The notes under the pieces were generated by a model, which searched no databases, was not told where the DNA came from, and worked only from the letters and a program-made list of their open reading frames with translations. 5,247 nucleotides of DNA, taken from NCBI GenBank assembly GCA_003154255.1, contig PMCY01000250.1:12283-17529 (forward strand), in the 5' to 3' direction. The position numbers and the translations under genes were made by a program. This DNA comes from Candidatus Aminicenantota bacterium. GTDB taxonomy: Bacteria; Acidobacteriota; Aminicenantia; Aminicenantales; UBA4085. Shown here one piece after another: positions 1 through 5,247 of this stretch (position 1 is the first letter of the stretch; each line of letters begins with the position of its first letter).

Positions 1-1374
1 ACCAACGACATCGACGCCATCAATCAGGCCGTCTCCCAGAATATCACGACACTCCTGGCCAGTGTCCTGTCCATGGGCGGCATCCTGGCGGCTATGTTCA
101 TCCTCAACCCCGGCCTGGCCCTGGCCTCCCTACTGGTCGTCCCGATCATGGCCTGGTTCGCCCAGTTTGTGGCCCGCTACACCCGCAAGGGGTTCCGCGA
201 GCTGCAAAAGGCCTTGGGCGAGTTGAACGCCTTGGAGGAGGAGTCGATCAGCGGTCTCAAAGTGATCGGCGCCTTCCGCCGCAACAATTCCGTGATGGCC
301 GATTTCCAGGTGCGGAACCAGGCGGTTTACAAGGCCGGGGTGGCGGCCAACTCCTACGCCCTCCTGTTGATGCCGCTGTCGAATGTGCTGGGCAATTTCT
401 TCGTCATCGTCCTGGCCGGCCTAGGCGGCTGGCTGGCCTTGCGGGGGCTGGTCTCCGTCGGGCTCATCGCCACCTTCATCGGCTACGGGCAAAACTTCAT
501 CAGCCCTTTGCGCCAGCTGGCCAACATGTACAATTCCATCCAGGCGGCCCTGGCCGGAGCCGAGCGCGTTTTCGAGATCATCGACACGGCGCCGGAGCCG
601 GACGCAGCGGCGGGCTCCGCCCCTCCGACGGCGGTGCGCGGGCATGTCTCTTTCGAGCACGTGGATTTCTCCTACATACCCGGCCAGCCCGTCATCCGGG
701 ACATGTCACTGGAGGCCCTCCCGGGGCAAACCATCGCCCTGGTCGGCCCGACCGGCGCGGGAAAGACGACGATCATCAACCTCCTGACCCGCTTCTATGA
801 GATCGATAAGGGCCGCATCGCCATCGACGGCCGAGACATCCGCGATATGCCCAAGGCCGGCCTGCGCCGCCTGCTGGGGCTGGTCCTGCAGGACACCTTC
901 CTCTTCGCCGATACGGTAATGGAAAACATCCGCTACGGCCGGCTCGAGGCAACGGATGAAGAATGCATCAAGGCCGCCCGGATGGCCGAGGCGGACCACT
1001 TCATCCTGCGGCTTCCTCTGGGATATCAGACCAACCTCTCCGAGCGGGCCTCCAACCTCAGCCAGGGCCAGCGCCAGCTCCTGGCCATAGCCCGGGCCAT
1101 CCTGGCCGATCCGGCCATCCTGATCCTGGACGAGGCCACGAGCAGCGTCGATACCCGCACGGAAGCCCGCATCCAGAAGGCCCTGCTGACGCTGATGAAA
1201 GGACGGACGAGCTTCGTCATCGCCCATCGCCTCAGCACCATCCGCGAAGCGGACCGGGTCGTGGTCATCGACAAGGGGGCCGTCGTCGAGGAAGGGACGC
1301 ACCGCGAGCTGCTGGATAAAAAAGGGTTCTACGATCATCTTTACCGGAGTCAATTCAAAGGGCTGGCGATTTAA
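1..1374 (+). CDS. ABC exporter half-transporter (permease-ATPase fusion), TM288/YfiC-like, 5' truncated
   Basis: Type I ABC exporter subunit in the inner membrane that couples ATP hydrolysis to export of an unknown substrate. The frame is open from base 1, so the start lies outside the window. 457 residues are visible, against about 600 for the family, so roughly 140 N-terminal residues (TM1-2) are missing. Visible residues 1-9 match the conserved TNDIDAI coupling segment. Hydrophobic spans follow at about 18-35, 38-58, 119-145 and 151-170 (TM3-6). The nucleotide-binding domain has an A-loop Tyr (bases 673-675), Walker A GPTGAGKT (745-768), Q-loop Gln (889-891), signature LSQGQ (1057-1071), Walker B ILILD plus catalytic Glu (1117-1134), D-loop SSVD (1141-1152) and H-loop His (1225-1227). 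The signature reads LSQGQ instead of LSGGQ. From memory, the Thermotoga TM288 subunit of the TM287/288 heterodimer is the same here and has a similar C-terminus. I therefore infer that a partner subunit with a degenerate site is encoded upstream. The substrate cannot be read from sequence. Confidence 0.95.
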   Translation, partial: TNDIDAINQAVSQNITTLLASVLSMGGILAAMFILNPGLALASLLVVPIMAWFAQFVARYTRKGFRELQKALGELNALEEESISGLKVIGAFRRNNSVMADFQVRNQAVYKAGVAANSYALLLMPLSNVLGNFFVIVLAGLGGWLALRGLVSVGLIATFIGYGQNFISPLRQLANMYNSIQAALAGAERVFEIIDTAPEPDAAAGSAPPTAVRGHVSFEHVDFSYIPGQPVIRDMSLEALPGQTIALVGPTGAGKTTIINLLTRFYEIDKGRIAIDGRDIRDMPKAGLRRLLGLVLQDTFLFADTVMENIRYGRLEATDEECIKAARMAEADHFILRLPLGYQTNLSERASNLSQGQRQLLAIARAILADPAILILDEATSSVDTRTEARIQKALLTLMKGRTSFVIAHRLSTIREADRVVVIDKGAVVEEGTHRELLDKKGFYDHLYRSQFKGLAI

Positions 1375-1401
1375 TAACCCGCCGGAGCACGGCCCGCTTG
1401 T

Positions 1402-2490
1402 TCAGGGCAGCAAAAAGAAGGCAATGGCCAGGATGAGATAGACGCCCATCATGGCCGCTCCCTCCAGCCAGTTTGATTCCCCATCGGACGAGACCAGGAC
1501 CGTAATGAGCACGCCCGCTCCCAGGGCCATCAGTTCGAAGGGATTAAAAACCAGCGTCAGCGGATGGCCCAGGAGCAGGCTGACGAAAACAAGCAGGGGG
1601 GCCACGAAGAGGGCGATCTGCAGGCTGGACGAGACGGCGATCTCCACCCCCAGATCCATTTTGTTGCGATGGGCCATCTGGACGGCCACGAAATGCTCGG
1701 CGGCATTGCCCACGATGGGGATGAGAATGATGCCCAGGAAGAACTCCGAGATATGGAAGCTGCTGACGACGTGCTCTACCGCGCCGACAAGGAACTCGCT
1801 CAGGACGACGACGCCGACGGTCGCGGCCCCCAGCAGAACGAGGGTACTGCGGAGCGACATGCCGGGATGGCGGCGGGTTTCCGTGTCCGGCTCATAGGAG
1901 ATCGGGCTCTTGGCCGAGCCGAAGGAATACAGCAGACCCAAGGCGTAGAGAGCCATCATGACGATGGCCACGCCCAGACTGAGGGCTTCCACTTTCGGAC
2001 TGGAGTCGCTGCCGATCGTTTGGCCGAAGAACGAGGGGATGACCAGGGCCAAAACGGCCAGAGTCAGGAGGACGGCGTGATTGCCCGCCCGGCGGCGGTC
2101 GAATTTCTGGGGGCCGTTCTTCCGCCCGCCGACGAACATGGCCATGCCCAGCACGAACAGCAGATTGCCCAGGATCGATCCGGTGATGGAGGCCTTGACC
2201 AGTTCGAGAAAGCCGGCCTTGATCGCCACCAAAGTGATGATCAGCTCGGCCGCATTGCCCAAGGTGGCGTTGAGAAGCCCTCCGATCCGGGGGCTGGTAT
2301 ATGTGGCCAGCGCTTCGGTGGATTGTCCGATCAGCCCGGCCAGGGGGACGACTCCGATCGCCGAAAAAATGAAGACCCAGAGATCGCCCCAACCGGCATA
2401 TTTTGCGGCGATGACGAAGGGAATCGTCACCAACAAAAACAGGAGCGGGTTTTCAGCCAGGATCTTGCGGATGCTCTTCAGGGCCATCAT
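1402..2490 (-). CDS. cax: Ca2+/H+ antiporter (CaxA / YfkE type, CaCA superfamily)
   Basis: Inner-membrane exchanger that extrudes Ca2+ in return for protons. The 362-residue product is close to Bacillus YfkE (about 350 residues) and is almost entirely hydrophobic, with about 11 membrane segments expected. The two inverted-topology halves each carry the family signature GNAAE: residues 78-82 (GNAAELIITLVAIKAG, then the SITGSILGNLL segment) and residues 261-265 (GNAAEHFVAVQMA, then the VSSSLQIALFVAP segment). Glu82 and Glu265 correspond to the paired ion-binding glutamates of the family. A hydrophilic loop rich in charged residues separates the halves around residues 190-210. There is no long N-terminal autoinhibitory tail of the plant CAX kind. 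Two consecutive ATGs occur at 2490 and 2487. A GAGGA Shine-Dalgarno (2493-2497) lies 2 nt from the first and 5 nt from the second, so the true start may be 2487, one residue shorter. The gene is convergent with the ABC exporter, 27 bp apart, and appears monocistronic. Cation specificity is inferred from the family. Confidence 0.95.
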   Translation of the reverse strand: MMALKSIRKILAENPLLFLLVTIPFVIAAKYAGWGDLWVFIFSAIGVVPLAGLIGQSTEALATYTSPRIGGLLNATLGNAAELIITLVAIKAGFLELVKASITGSILGNLLFVLGMAMFVGGRKNGPQKFDRRRAGNHAVLLTLAVLALVIPSFFGQTIGSDSSPKVEALSLGVAIVMMALYALGLLYSFGSAKSPISYEPDTETRRHPGMSLRSTLVLLGAATVGVVVLSEFLVGAVEHVVSSFHISEFFLGIILIPIVGNAAEHFVAVQMAHRNKMDLGVEIAVSSSLQIALFVAPLLVFVSLLLGHPLTLVFNPFELMALGAGVLITVLVSSDGESNWLEGAAMMGVYLILAIAFFLLP

Positions 2491-2492
2491 TT

Positions 2493-2497
2493 TCCTC
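2493..2497 (-). promoter_or_regulatory. Ribosome binding site of the Ca2+/H+ antiporter gene
   Basis: On the minus strand GAGGA is followed by AA and then ATGATG. Spacing is 2 nt to the first ATG and 5 nt to the second. The second ATG (2487-2485) has the more usual spacing, so this site bears on the start choice. Confidence 0.6.
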
Positions 2498-2511
2498 GCA
2501 GGTCCGCCGCG

Positions 2512-2541
2512 ATTATAGCCGAGATGGGCCGTCCGGGTCGA
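2512..2541 (-). promoter_or_regulatory. Sigma70-type promoter of the Ca2+/H+ antiporter gene
   Basis: On the minus strand a perfect TATAAT (-10, bases 2517-2512) follows TCGACC (-35, bases 2541-2536; four of six consensus bases) with an 18-bp spacer. Transcription would begin near 2505, giving a leader of only about 15 nt that contains the GAGGA ribosome site. No operator or riboswitch is visible in so short a leader. Confidence 0.6.
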
Positions 2542-2580
2542 TCACCCCTCCAATGAATTCACTTCGGTCAACGCCGTGGA

Positions 2581-2646
2581 TCAATCCAAAGAGATCCGGC
2601 AGGTCTTGATTTCGTTGGGGCGCAGGCGGAAGGCGACCGGGGAGTC
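2581..2646 (-). pseudogene. Decayed 3' end of a lost gene, possibly a glycoside hydrolase C-terminus
   Basis: On the minus strand, bases 2646-2581 read as DSPVAFRLRPNEIKTCRISLD-like sequence ending in TGA (last segment PVAFRLRPNEIKTCRISLD). Third codon positions here are almost all G or C, as in the real genes of this window. Further upstream in the same frame the codon use becomes mixed and no recognisable protein continues. The pattern of hydrophobic strand, then LRPxEIKTxRI, then stop resembles the C-terminal beta-strand of large glycosidases, for example alpha-mannosidases of family GH38, where a motif of the form RPxEIKT(F/L)R ends the protein. The read-out is direct. The family assignment is from memory and rests on about 15 residues. 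It lies 90 bp before the antiporter start on the same strand, so it may once have been the preceding gene. Confidence 0.35.
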
Positions 2647-2695
2647 AAGCCTTGGAATTGTCGATCTTATGGCCTGGACATTGTGACCCCCCTCG

Positions 2696-2724
2696 TTGAC
2701 TTTCAAGCTCGATCGGCATATAAA
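2696..2724 (+). promoter_or_regulatory. Sigma70-type promoter of the TRAP (TPAT) operon
   Basis: TTGACT (-35, 2696-2701; five of six consensus bases) and TATAAA (-10, 2719-2724; five of six) are separated by exactly 17 bp in an AT-rich island of otherwise GC-rich DNA. Transcription would start near 2731, leaving a leader of about 77 nt before the ATG at 2808. A second TATAAA lies at 2737-2742 but has no matching -35 element at the right distance. Confidence 0.65.
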
Positions 2725-2752
2725 AAGCCTCAGCATTATAAAAATAAAGCCT
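2716..2752 (+). repeat. Imperfect AT-rich tandem direct repeat at the operon promoter
   Basis: GCATATAAAAAGCCT (2716-2730) is followed two bases later by GCATTATAAAAATAAAGCCT (2733-2752). The copies share the GCAT start, a TATAAAA core and the AAGCCT end, and differ by small insertions. The first copy contains the -10 element and the second covers the expected transcription start. It may be a local duplication or a regulator site; nothing else in the sequence decides between these. Confidence 0.4.
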
Positions 2753-2807
2753 TGTCCGAATCGCCAGACGGGCCGGGTTGGAATAAATCACTTTCCCCAA
2801 AAAGCCG

Positions 2808-3806
2808 ATGAATATGATTATGGGTTCTAAAAAGCTCTCGCCCATCATCCGAGCAGGGATCCCCTTGGCCGGCCTGATGATCGCCACGCTGCTGGCTTCG
2901 GCGGCCTGTTCAATAGAAAAACTGGCGCTTAATAAAGCCGCCGACATGCTGAGCGGCTCGTCGGGCAACGACGTTTTCACCAAAGACAACGATCCCGATT
3001 TCGTCGGTGACGCCCTGCCCTTCGCCATCAAGTTCTACGAATCGCTGCTGGCGTCCGTTCCCAATCACGCGGGACTCCGCTTACGCACCGGCAGTCTATA
3101 CATCATGTACGCCAACGCTTTTCTTCAGACCCCGGCCGACATGATGCCCAAGGAGGAGGCGCCGCGAAAGGACCGGCTTTTGCAGCGGGCCAAAAACCTG
3201 TACTTGCGCGGCCGGGACATCCTCCTCGTCGGTCTGGAGAAGAAAAACCCTCTCCTGCGGGCGCAACTGAAGGAACGCCGCTATCCGCAGGCGCTGGCCG
3301 CCTTCAAGCCCGAGGATGCCCCTTCCCTATACTGGGCCGCGGCGGGCTGGGTGGGGGCTTTCGCCATCGATCCGGGAGACCAGACGCTGGGCATCACTCT
3401 GCCCCAGGCGGCCGCGCTGATGGATCAGGTCCCTCGGCTCGATCCCCGGTTCGCCCCGGTGATGGTCAACGATTTCTATATTCTTTATTACGGCTCCCTT
3501 CCCGATTATATGGGCGGAGATCCGCGGAAAGCGCGCGATTACTTCAATAAGGCCGTGGCCGCTTCAGGAAACCGCGACACGTCTCCGTTCCTGGCCTTGG
3601 CCGTGACAGTATCCCAAAATGATCAAAACGTCACCGAATTCAAGTCCCTTTTGCAGAAAGTCCTGGACTACGATCCCAATACGGCCCCGGAAAACAGGCT
3701 CATCAACATTCTCAATCAGAGAAAAGCGCGTTGGATGCTGGAGCATATCGGGGATTTTTTCCTGCTGGACGAAGCCGGAGACGGTTCGAAAAAGAAGGAA
3801 GCATAA
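2808..3806 (+). CDS. TatT-like TPR lipoprotein of a TRAP transporter (TPAT T component)
   Basis: Predicted 332-residue outer-periplasmic lipoprotein of the TRAP transporter TatT family (Treponema Tp0956 type). In Treponema the trimeric TatT carries TPR-like helices and a pore, and binds the substrate-binding protein. The N-terminus has basic K8-K9 and R15, a hydrophobic stretch at about 18-33 and a lipobox LASAAC with Cys34 as acylation site. Ser35 gives no inner-membrane retention signal. The mature part is helical with TPR-like elements: an opening helix pair around 70-106, the family-like SLYWAAAGWVGAFAID at 173-188, and GGDPRKARDYFNKAV at 236-250. The tail is lysine-rich (328-330). The start at 2808 is the first ATG after an in-frame stop at 2784. 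No convincing Shine-Dalgarno precedes it, and ATGs at 2814 and 2820 are alternatives that also keep the signal peptide. It heads the operon, ending 1 bp before the binding-protein gene. The assignment rests on family-like segments plus context. Confidence 0.85.
   Translation: MNMIMGSKKLSPIIRAGIPLAGLMIATLLASAACSIEKLALNKAADMLSGSSGNDVFTKDNDPDFVGDALPFAIKFYESLLASVPNHAGLRLRTGSLYIMYANAFLQTPADMMPKEEAPRKDRLLQRAKNLYLRGRDILLVGLEKKNPLLRAQLKERRYPQALAAFKPEDAPSLYWAAAGWVGAFAIDPGDQTLGITLPQAAALMDQVPRLDPRFAPVMVNDFYILYYGSLPDYMGGDPRKARDYFNKAVAASGNRDTSPFLALAVTVSQNDQNVTEFKSLLQKVLDYDPNTAPENRLINILNQRKARWMLEHIGDFFLLDEAGDGSKKKEA
3795..3799 (+). promoter_or_regulatory. Ribosome binding site of the binding-protein gene
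   Basis: AAGGA lies 8 nt before the ATG at 3808, inside the last codons of the TatT-like gene. It fixes the start at 3808. The same frame stays open back to 3619, but that upstream part overlaps the TatT-like gene and would bury the signal peptide. Confidence 0.7.
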
Positions 3807-3807
3807 A

Positions 3808-4812
3808 ATGATTGACCGATCGAAACGGGTATTTCTTCCGCTGCTCTTCTTGTTCCTGACCTCCGGCCTGAATGCCGCGGTCATCAAGATCGGCAGCATC
3901 GCCCCCGGCCGATCCATCTGGGACAAGGCCTTGAACGACATGGCCCTGGAATGGGCCAAGATCAGCGGCGACGCCGTCCAGGTCAAGATCTATCCGGGCG
4001 GGATCGTCGGCGGCGAATCCGACATGCTGACCAAAATGCGGCTGGGCACGCTCGGCGGCGGCGTTTTCACCAACATCGGCATGACCGCCATCAACCCCGA
4101 TTCGGTGGTCTTCAATACGCCTTTCCTGATGAATACCGACCAGGAATTCAATTTCGTCTTCGACCGGTTGAAGCCCGATTTCGAGAAGCAGATCGAAGCC
4201 AAAGGTTTCAAGGTGATCTTCTGGACCCTCATCGGCTGGGAGTATTTCTACTCCAAGAACCCGGTCCTCTATCCCGAGGACATGAAGAAGGAAAAGCTGT
4301 CCTTCACCACCGCGGGAGCGGAGATGGGGCACGCCTGGAAAAAAATGGGCTATCAATTGGTCCCCACCGATCTCAAGGACATGCTCATGGCCCTTCAAAG
4401 CGGTATTAATACGGCGTTTTACCTGCCGCCCCTGGTAGCCGGATCGGGCCAGTTTTTCGCGCTGGCCCCCCACATGCTCAACATGCGGCTGGCGCCGATC
4501 GTCGGCAGCCTGGTTTTGACGGACCGGGCCTGGAAAAGCATCCCCGATACTTTCCGCGAGGCGATGCTCAAGGCCGTCAGCCGGATCACCGAGCGGCTGT
4601 ACCAGCAGACCCTGGACCTGGATAAAGAGGCCCTGAAAACCATGTCCGAGAATGGACTGATCATCCATGAGCCACCGGCCGATTCCTTGGCGAAATGGAG
4701 GGCGGCGGCCGCCGTCGGTATGGATGAATTGGTAGGCAAGGCTTTCTCCAAAGAGATCTACGACCGCATCGTGGCCCTTCTCCAGGAATTCAGAAAAACG
4801 CATGGAAAGTAG
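3808..4812 (+). CDS. TRAP transporter periplasmic substrate-binding protein (DctP family, TatP-like)
   Basis: 334-residue periplasmic binding protein that captures a ligand and delivers it to the TRAP membrane subunits, an ion-gradient-driven uptake system. The N-terminus has R4-R7 basic residues, a hydrophobic core at 8-20 and a likely Sec cleavage after LNA (residue 23). There is no lipobox, so the mature protein should be soluble. Mature AVIKIGSIAPGRSIWDKALNDMA matches the DctP opening (VIKIG...P). Further family segments are VKIYPGGIVGGESDMLTKMRLG at 58-80, SVVFNTPFLM at 99-108, and the hinge region NPVLYPEDMKKEKLSF at 151-166 with DLKDMLMALQSG following. Where canonical members have L-R-V (the ligand-carboxylate Arg, R147 in SiaP), this protein has L164-S165-F166. 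The usual VDGQENP loop is replaced by INTAFYLPP (200-208). Together with the TatT-like neighbour this points to a TPAT with a non-carboxylate, perhaps hydrophobic, ligand. The start is set by the Shine-Dalgarno at 3795 and by the signal peptide. Confidence 0.93.
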   Translation: MIDRSKRVFLPLLFLFLTSGLNAAVIKIGSIAPGRSIWDKALNDMALEWAKISGDAVQVKIYPGGIVGGESDMLTKMRLGTLGGGVFTNIGMTAINPDSVVFNTPFLMNTDQEFNFVFDRLKPDFEKQIEAKGFKVIFWTLIGWEYFYSKNPVLYPEDMKKEKLSFTTAGAEMGHAWKKMGYQLVPTDLKDMLMALQSGINTAFYLPPLVAGSGQFFALAPHMLNMRLAPIVGSLVLTDRAWKSIPDTFREAMLKAVSRITERLYQQTLDLDKEALKTMSENGLIIHEPPADSLAKWRAAAAVGMDELVGKAFSKEIYDRIVALLQEFRKTHGK

Positions 4813-5247
4813 GTTCCTTCGTTTTCTTCATGCCGGCGAGAACGCGCTGGCGTATACGGCCCTCCTGTCCCTGGGCGTTTTTCCGTTTCTGGACGTGCTG
4901 GCCCGCCACCTATTCCATACCGACGTGCACAATTCCAACGGGTATCTCGTCCATCTCGTGCTGGTGACCACATTCCTCGGCGGGATGATCACGTCGCGGC
5001 TCAAGAAACATCTGACCTTGTCGGTGGAAATGCCTATCAAGGAACCCTTGCGTTCGCTCATCCACACGCTGGTCAAGGTCCTCTGCGCCGCGATCGCCCT
5101 GGCCTTCGCCTGGAGCACGCTGGCTTTTGCCCTCAACGGATTCGAGCCGGGGAAAAAAATCGGCGTCGTCCCCCTGCGCTGGATTCTCCTGGTCATGGTT
5201 CTTGGCTACCTGGTCATGGGCGTCCGCTTCCTCTTCGGAGAGGACCG
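4802..5247 (+). CDS. TRAP transporter small membrane subunit (DctQ-like), possibly fused to DctM; 3' truncated
   Basis: Inner-membrane component of the TRAP transporter. The frame is open from ATG 4802 to the window end with no stop (148 complete codons). Four hydrophobic segments fit the DctQ fold: residues about 15-33, 46-64, 88-111 and 125-145. The TM1 end FLDVLARHLF and the TM2 segment VTTFLGGMITSRLKKHLTLSV match the DctQ pattern in which a TFLG(A/G) stretch is followed by a basic residue and a conserved His (here H70). The start overlaps the end of the binding-protein gene by 11 bp, consistent with translational coupling. CAGGA (4783-4787) is the best Shine-Dalgarno, 14 nt away and so rather distant. 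In Treponema the Q and M parts are one polypeptide. Here the frame is still open after TM4, which would suit either a fusion or a long Q subunit, and the window cannot decide. Confidence 0.85.
   Translation, partial: MESRFLRFLHAGENALAYTALLSLGVFPFLDVLARHLFHTDVHNSNGYLVHLVLVTTFLGGMITSRLKKHLTLSVEMPIKEPLRSLIHTLVKVLCAAIALAFAWSTLAFALNGFEPGKKIGVVPLRWILLVMVLGYLVMGVRFLFGED

Noticed and set aside
1375..1401. Possible bidirectional terminator between the convergent exporter and antiporter genes
   Set aside because: Only a 4-bp GCCG/CGGC stem with a 5-nt loop (1381-1393) can be drawn, with no T-tract on either strand. This is too weak to call.
1564..2556. 330-codon plus-strand open frame across the antiporter gene
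   Set aside because: The translation is low-complexity, rich in Asp, Gln, Gly and Arg, and antisense to the GNAAE-bearing antiporter. It is a compositional shadow.
2521..2580. Search for a small gene or second promoter between the antiporter promoter and the gene stub
   Set aside because: A minus-strand TTGACC is present but has no -10 element at 16-18 bp, and no credible start with ribosome site exists. I see nothing further in this stretch.
2725..2807. Riboswitch or structured leader in the 77-nt 5' untranslated region of the TRAP operon
   Set aside because: Only short, weak pairings such as GGAA with TTCC can be found. No known riboswitch core is recognisable.
2645..3031. 128-codon minus-strand open frame covering the operon start
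   Set aside because: Most of it is antisense to the TatT-like signal peptide and early mature region. It runs through the operon promoter and has no recognisable domain.
3619..3807. Upstream extension of the binding-protein frame to an ATG at 3619
   Set aside because: It overlaps the TatT-like gene, lacks family similarity and would place the signal peptide internally. The ATG at 3808 has AAGGA 8 nt upstream and starts directly at the signal peptide.
3712..4803. 363-codon minus-strand open frame opposite the binding-protein gene
   Set aside because: It lies antisense to the tail of the TatT-like gene and nearly all of a confidently identified DctP gene. It shows no family motifs, and long antisense frames are expected in GC-rich coding DNA.

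Overview
The window is a GC-rich bacterial segment (roughly 60% G+C by eye, with strong G/C preference at third codon positions). It has tight gene packing and a diderm-type envelope toolkit: a lipoprotein and a periplasmic binding protein. I cannot place the organism firmly. TPR-associated TRAP transporters (TPATs) are best known from Treponema. With this base composition, an Acidobacteriota/Aminicenantes-like or deltaproteobacterial-type source is a low-confidence guess.

Layout. (1) 1-1374, plus strand: the 3' three-quarters of a type I ABC exporter half-transporter, cut by the window edge. Its LSQGQ signature and intact catalytic Glu resemble the TM288/YfiC-type subunit of heterodimeric exporters. 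(2) 1402-2490, minus strand: a complete Ca2+/H+ antiporter of the CaxA/YfkE type, convergent with the exporter and only 27 bp from it. It has its own perfect TATAAT -10 box and a short leader. (3) 2491-2807: a 317-bp divergent intergenic region. It holds the antiporter promoter, what looks like the decayed 3' end of a lost minus-strand gene (possibly a glycoside hydrolase), and an AT-rich stretch with a TTGACT-N17-TATAAA promoter facing right. (4) 2808-5247, plus strand: a three-gene operon running off the right edge. It encodes a TatT-like TPR lipoprotein, a TatP/DctP-like periplasmic binding protein and a DctQ-like membrane subunit that is cut by the window end. Its gene junctions are 1 bp apart and then overlapping by 11 bp.

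The operon is the most interesting part. It has the gene content of a TPAT, a TRAP transporter with an additional TPR protein that docks with the binding protein. In the binding protein, the Arg that normally clamps the carboxylate of TRAP ligands aligns with Ser165, and the adjacent ligand-contact segment is aromatic and aliphatic. This suggests a substrate that is not a classical organic acid and may be hydrophobic. The ABC exporter and the calcium antiporter show no evident functional link to it.
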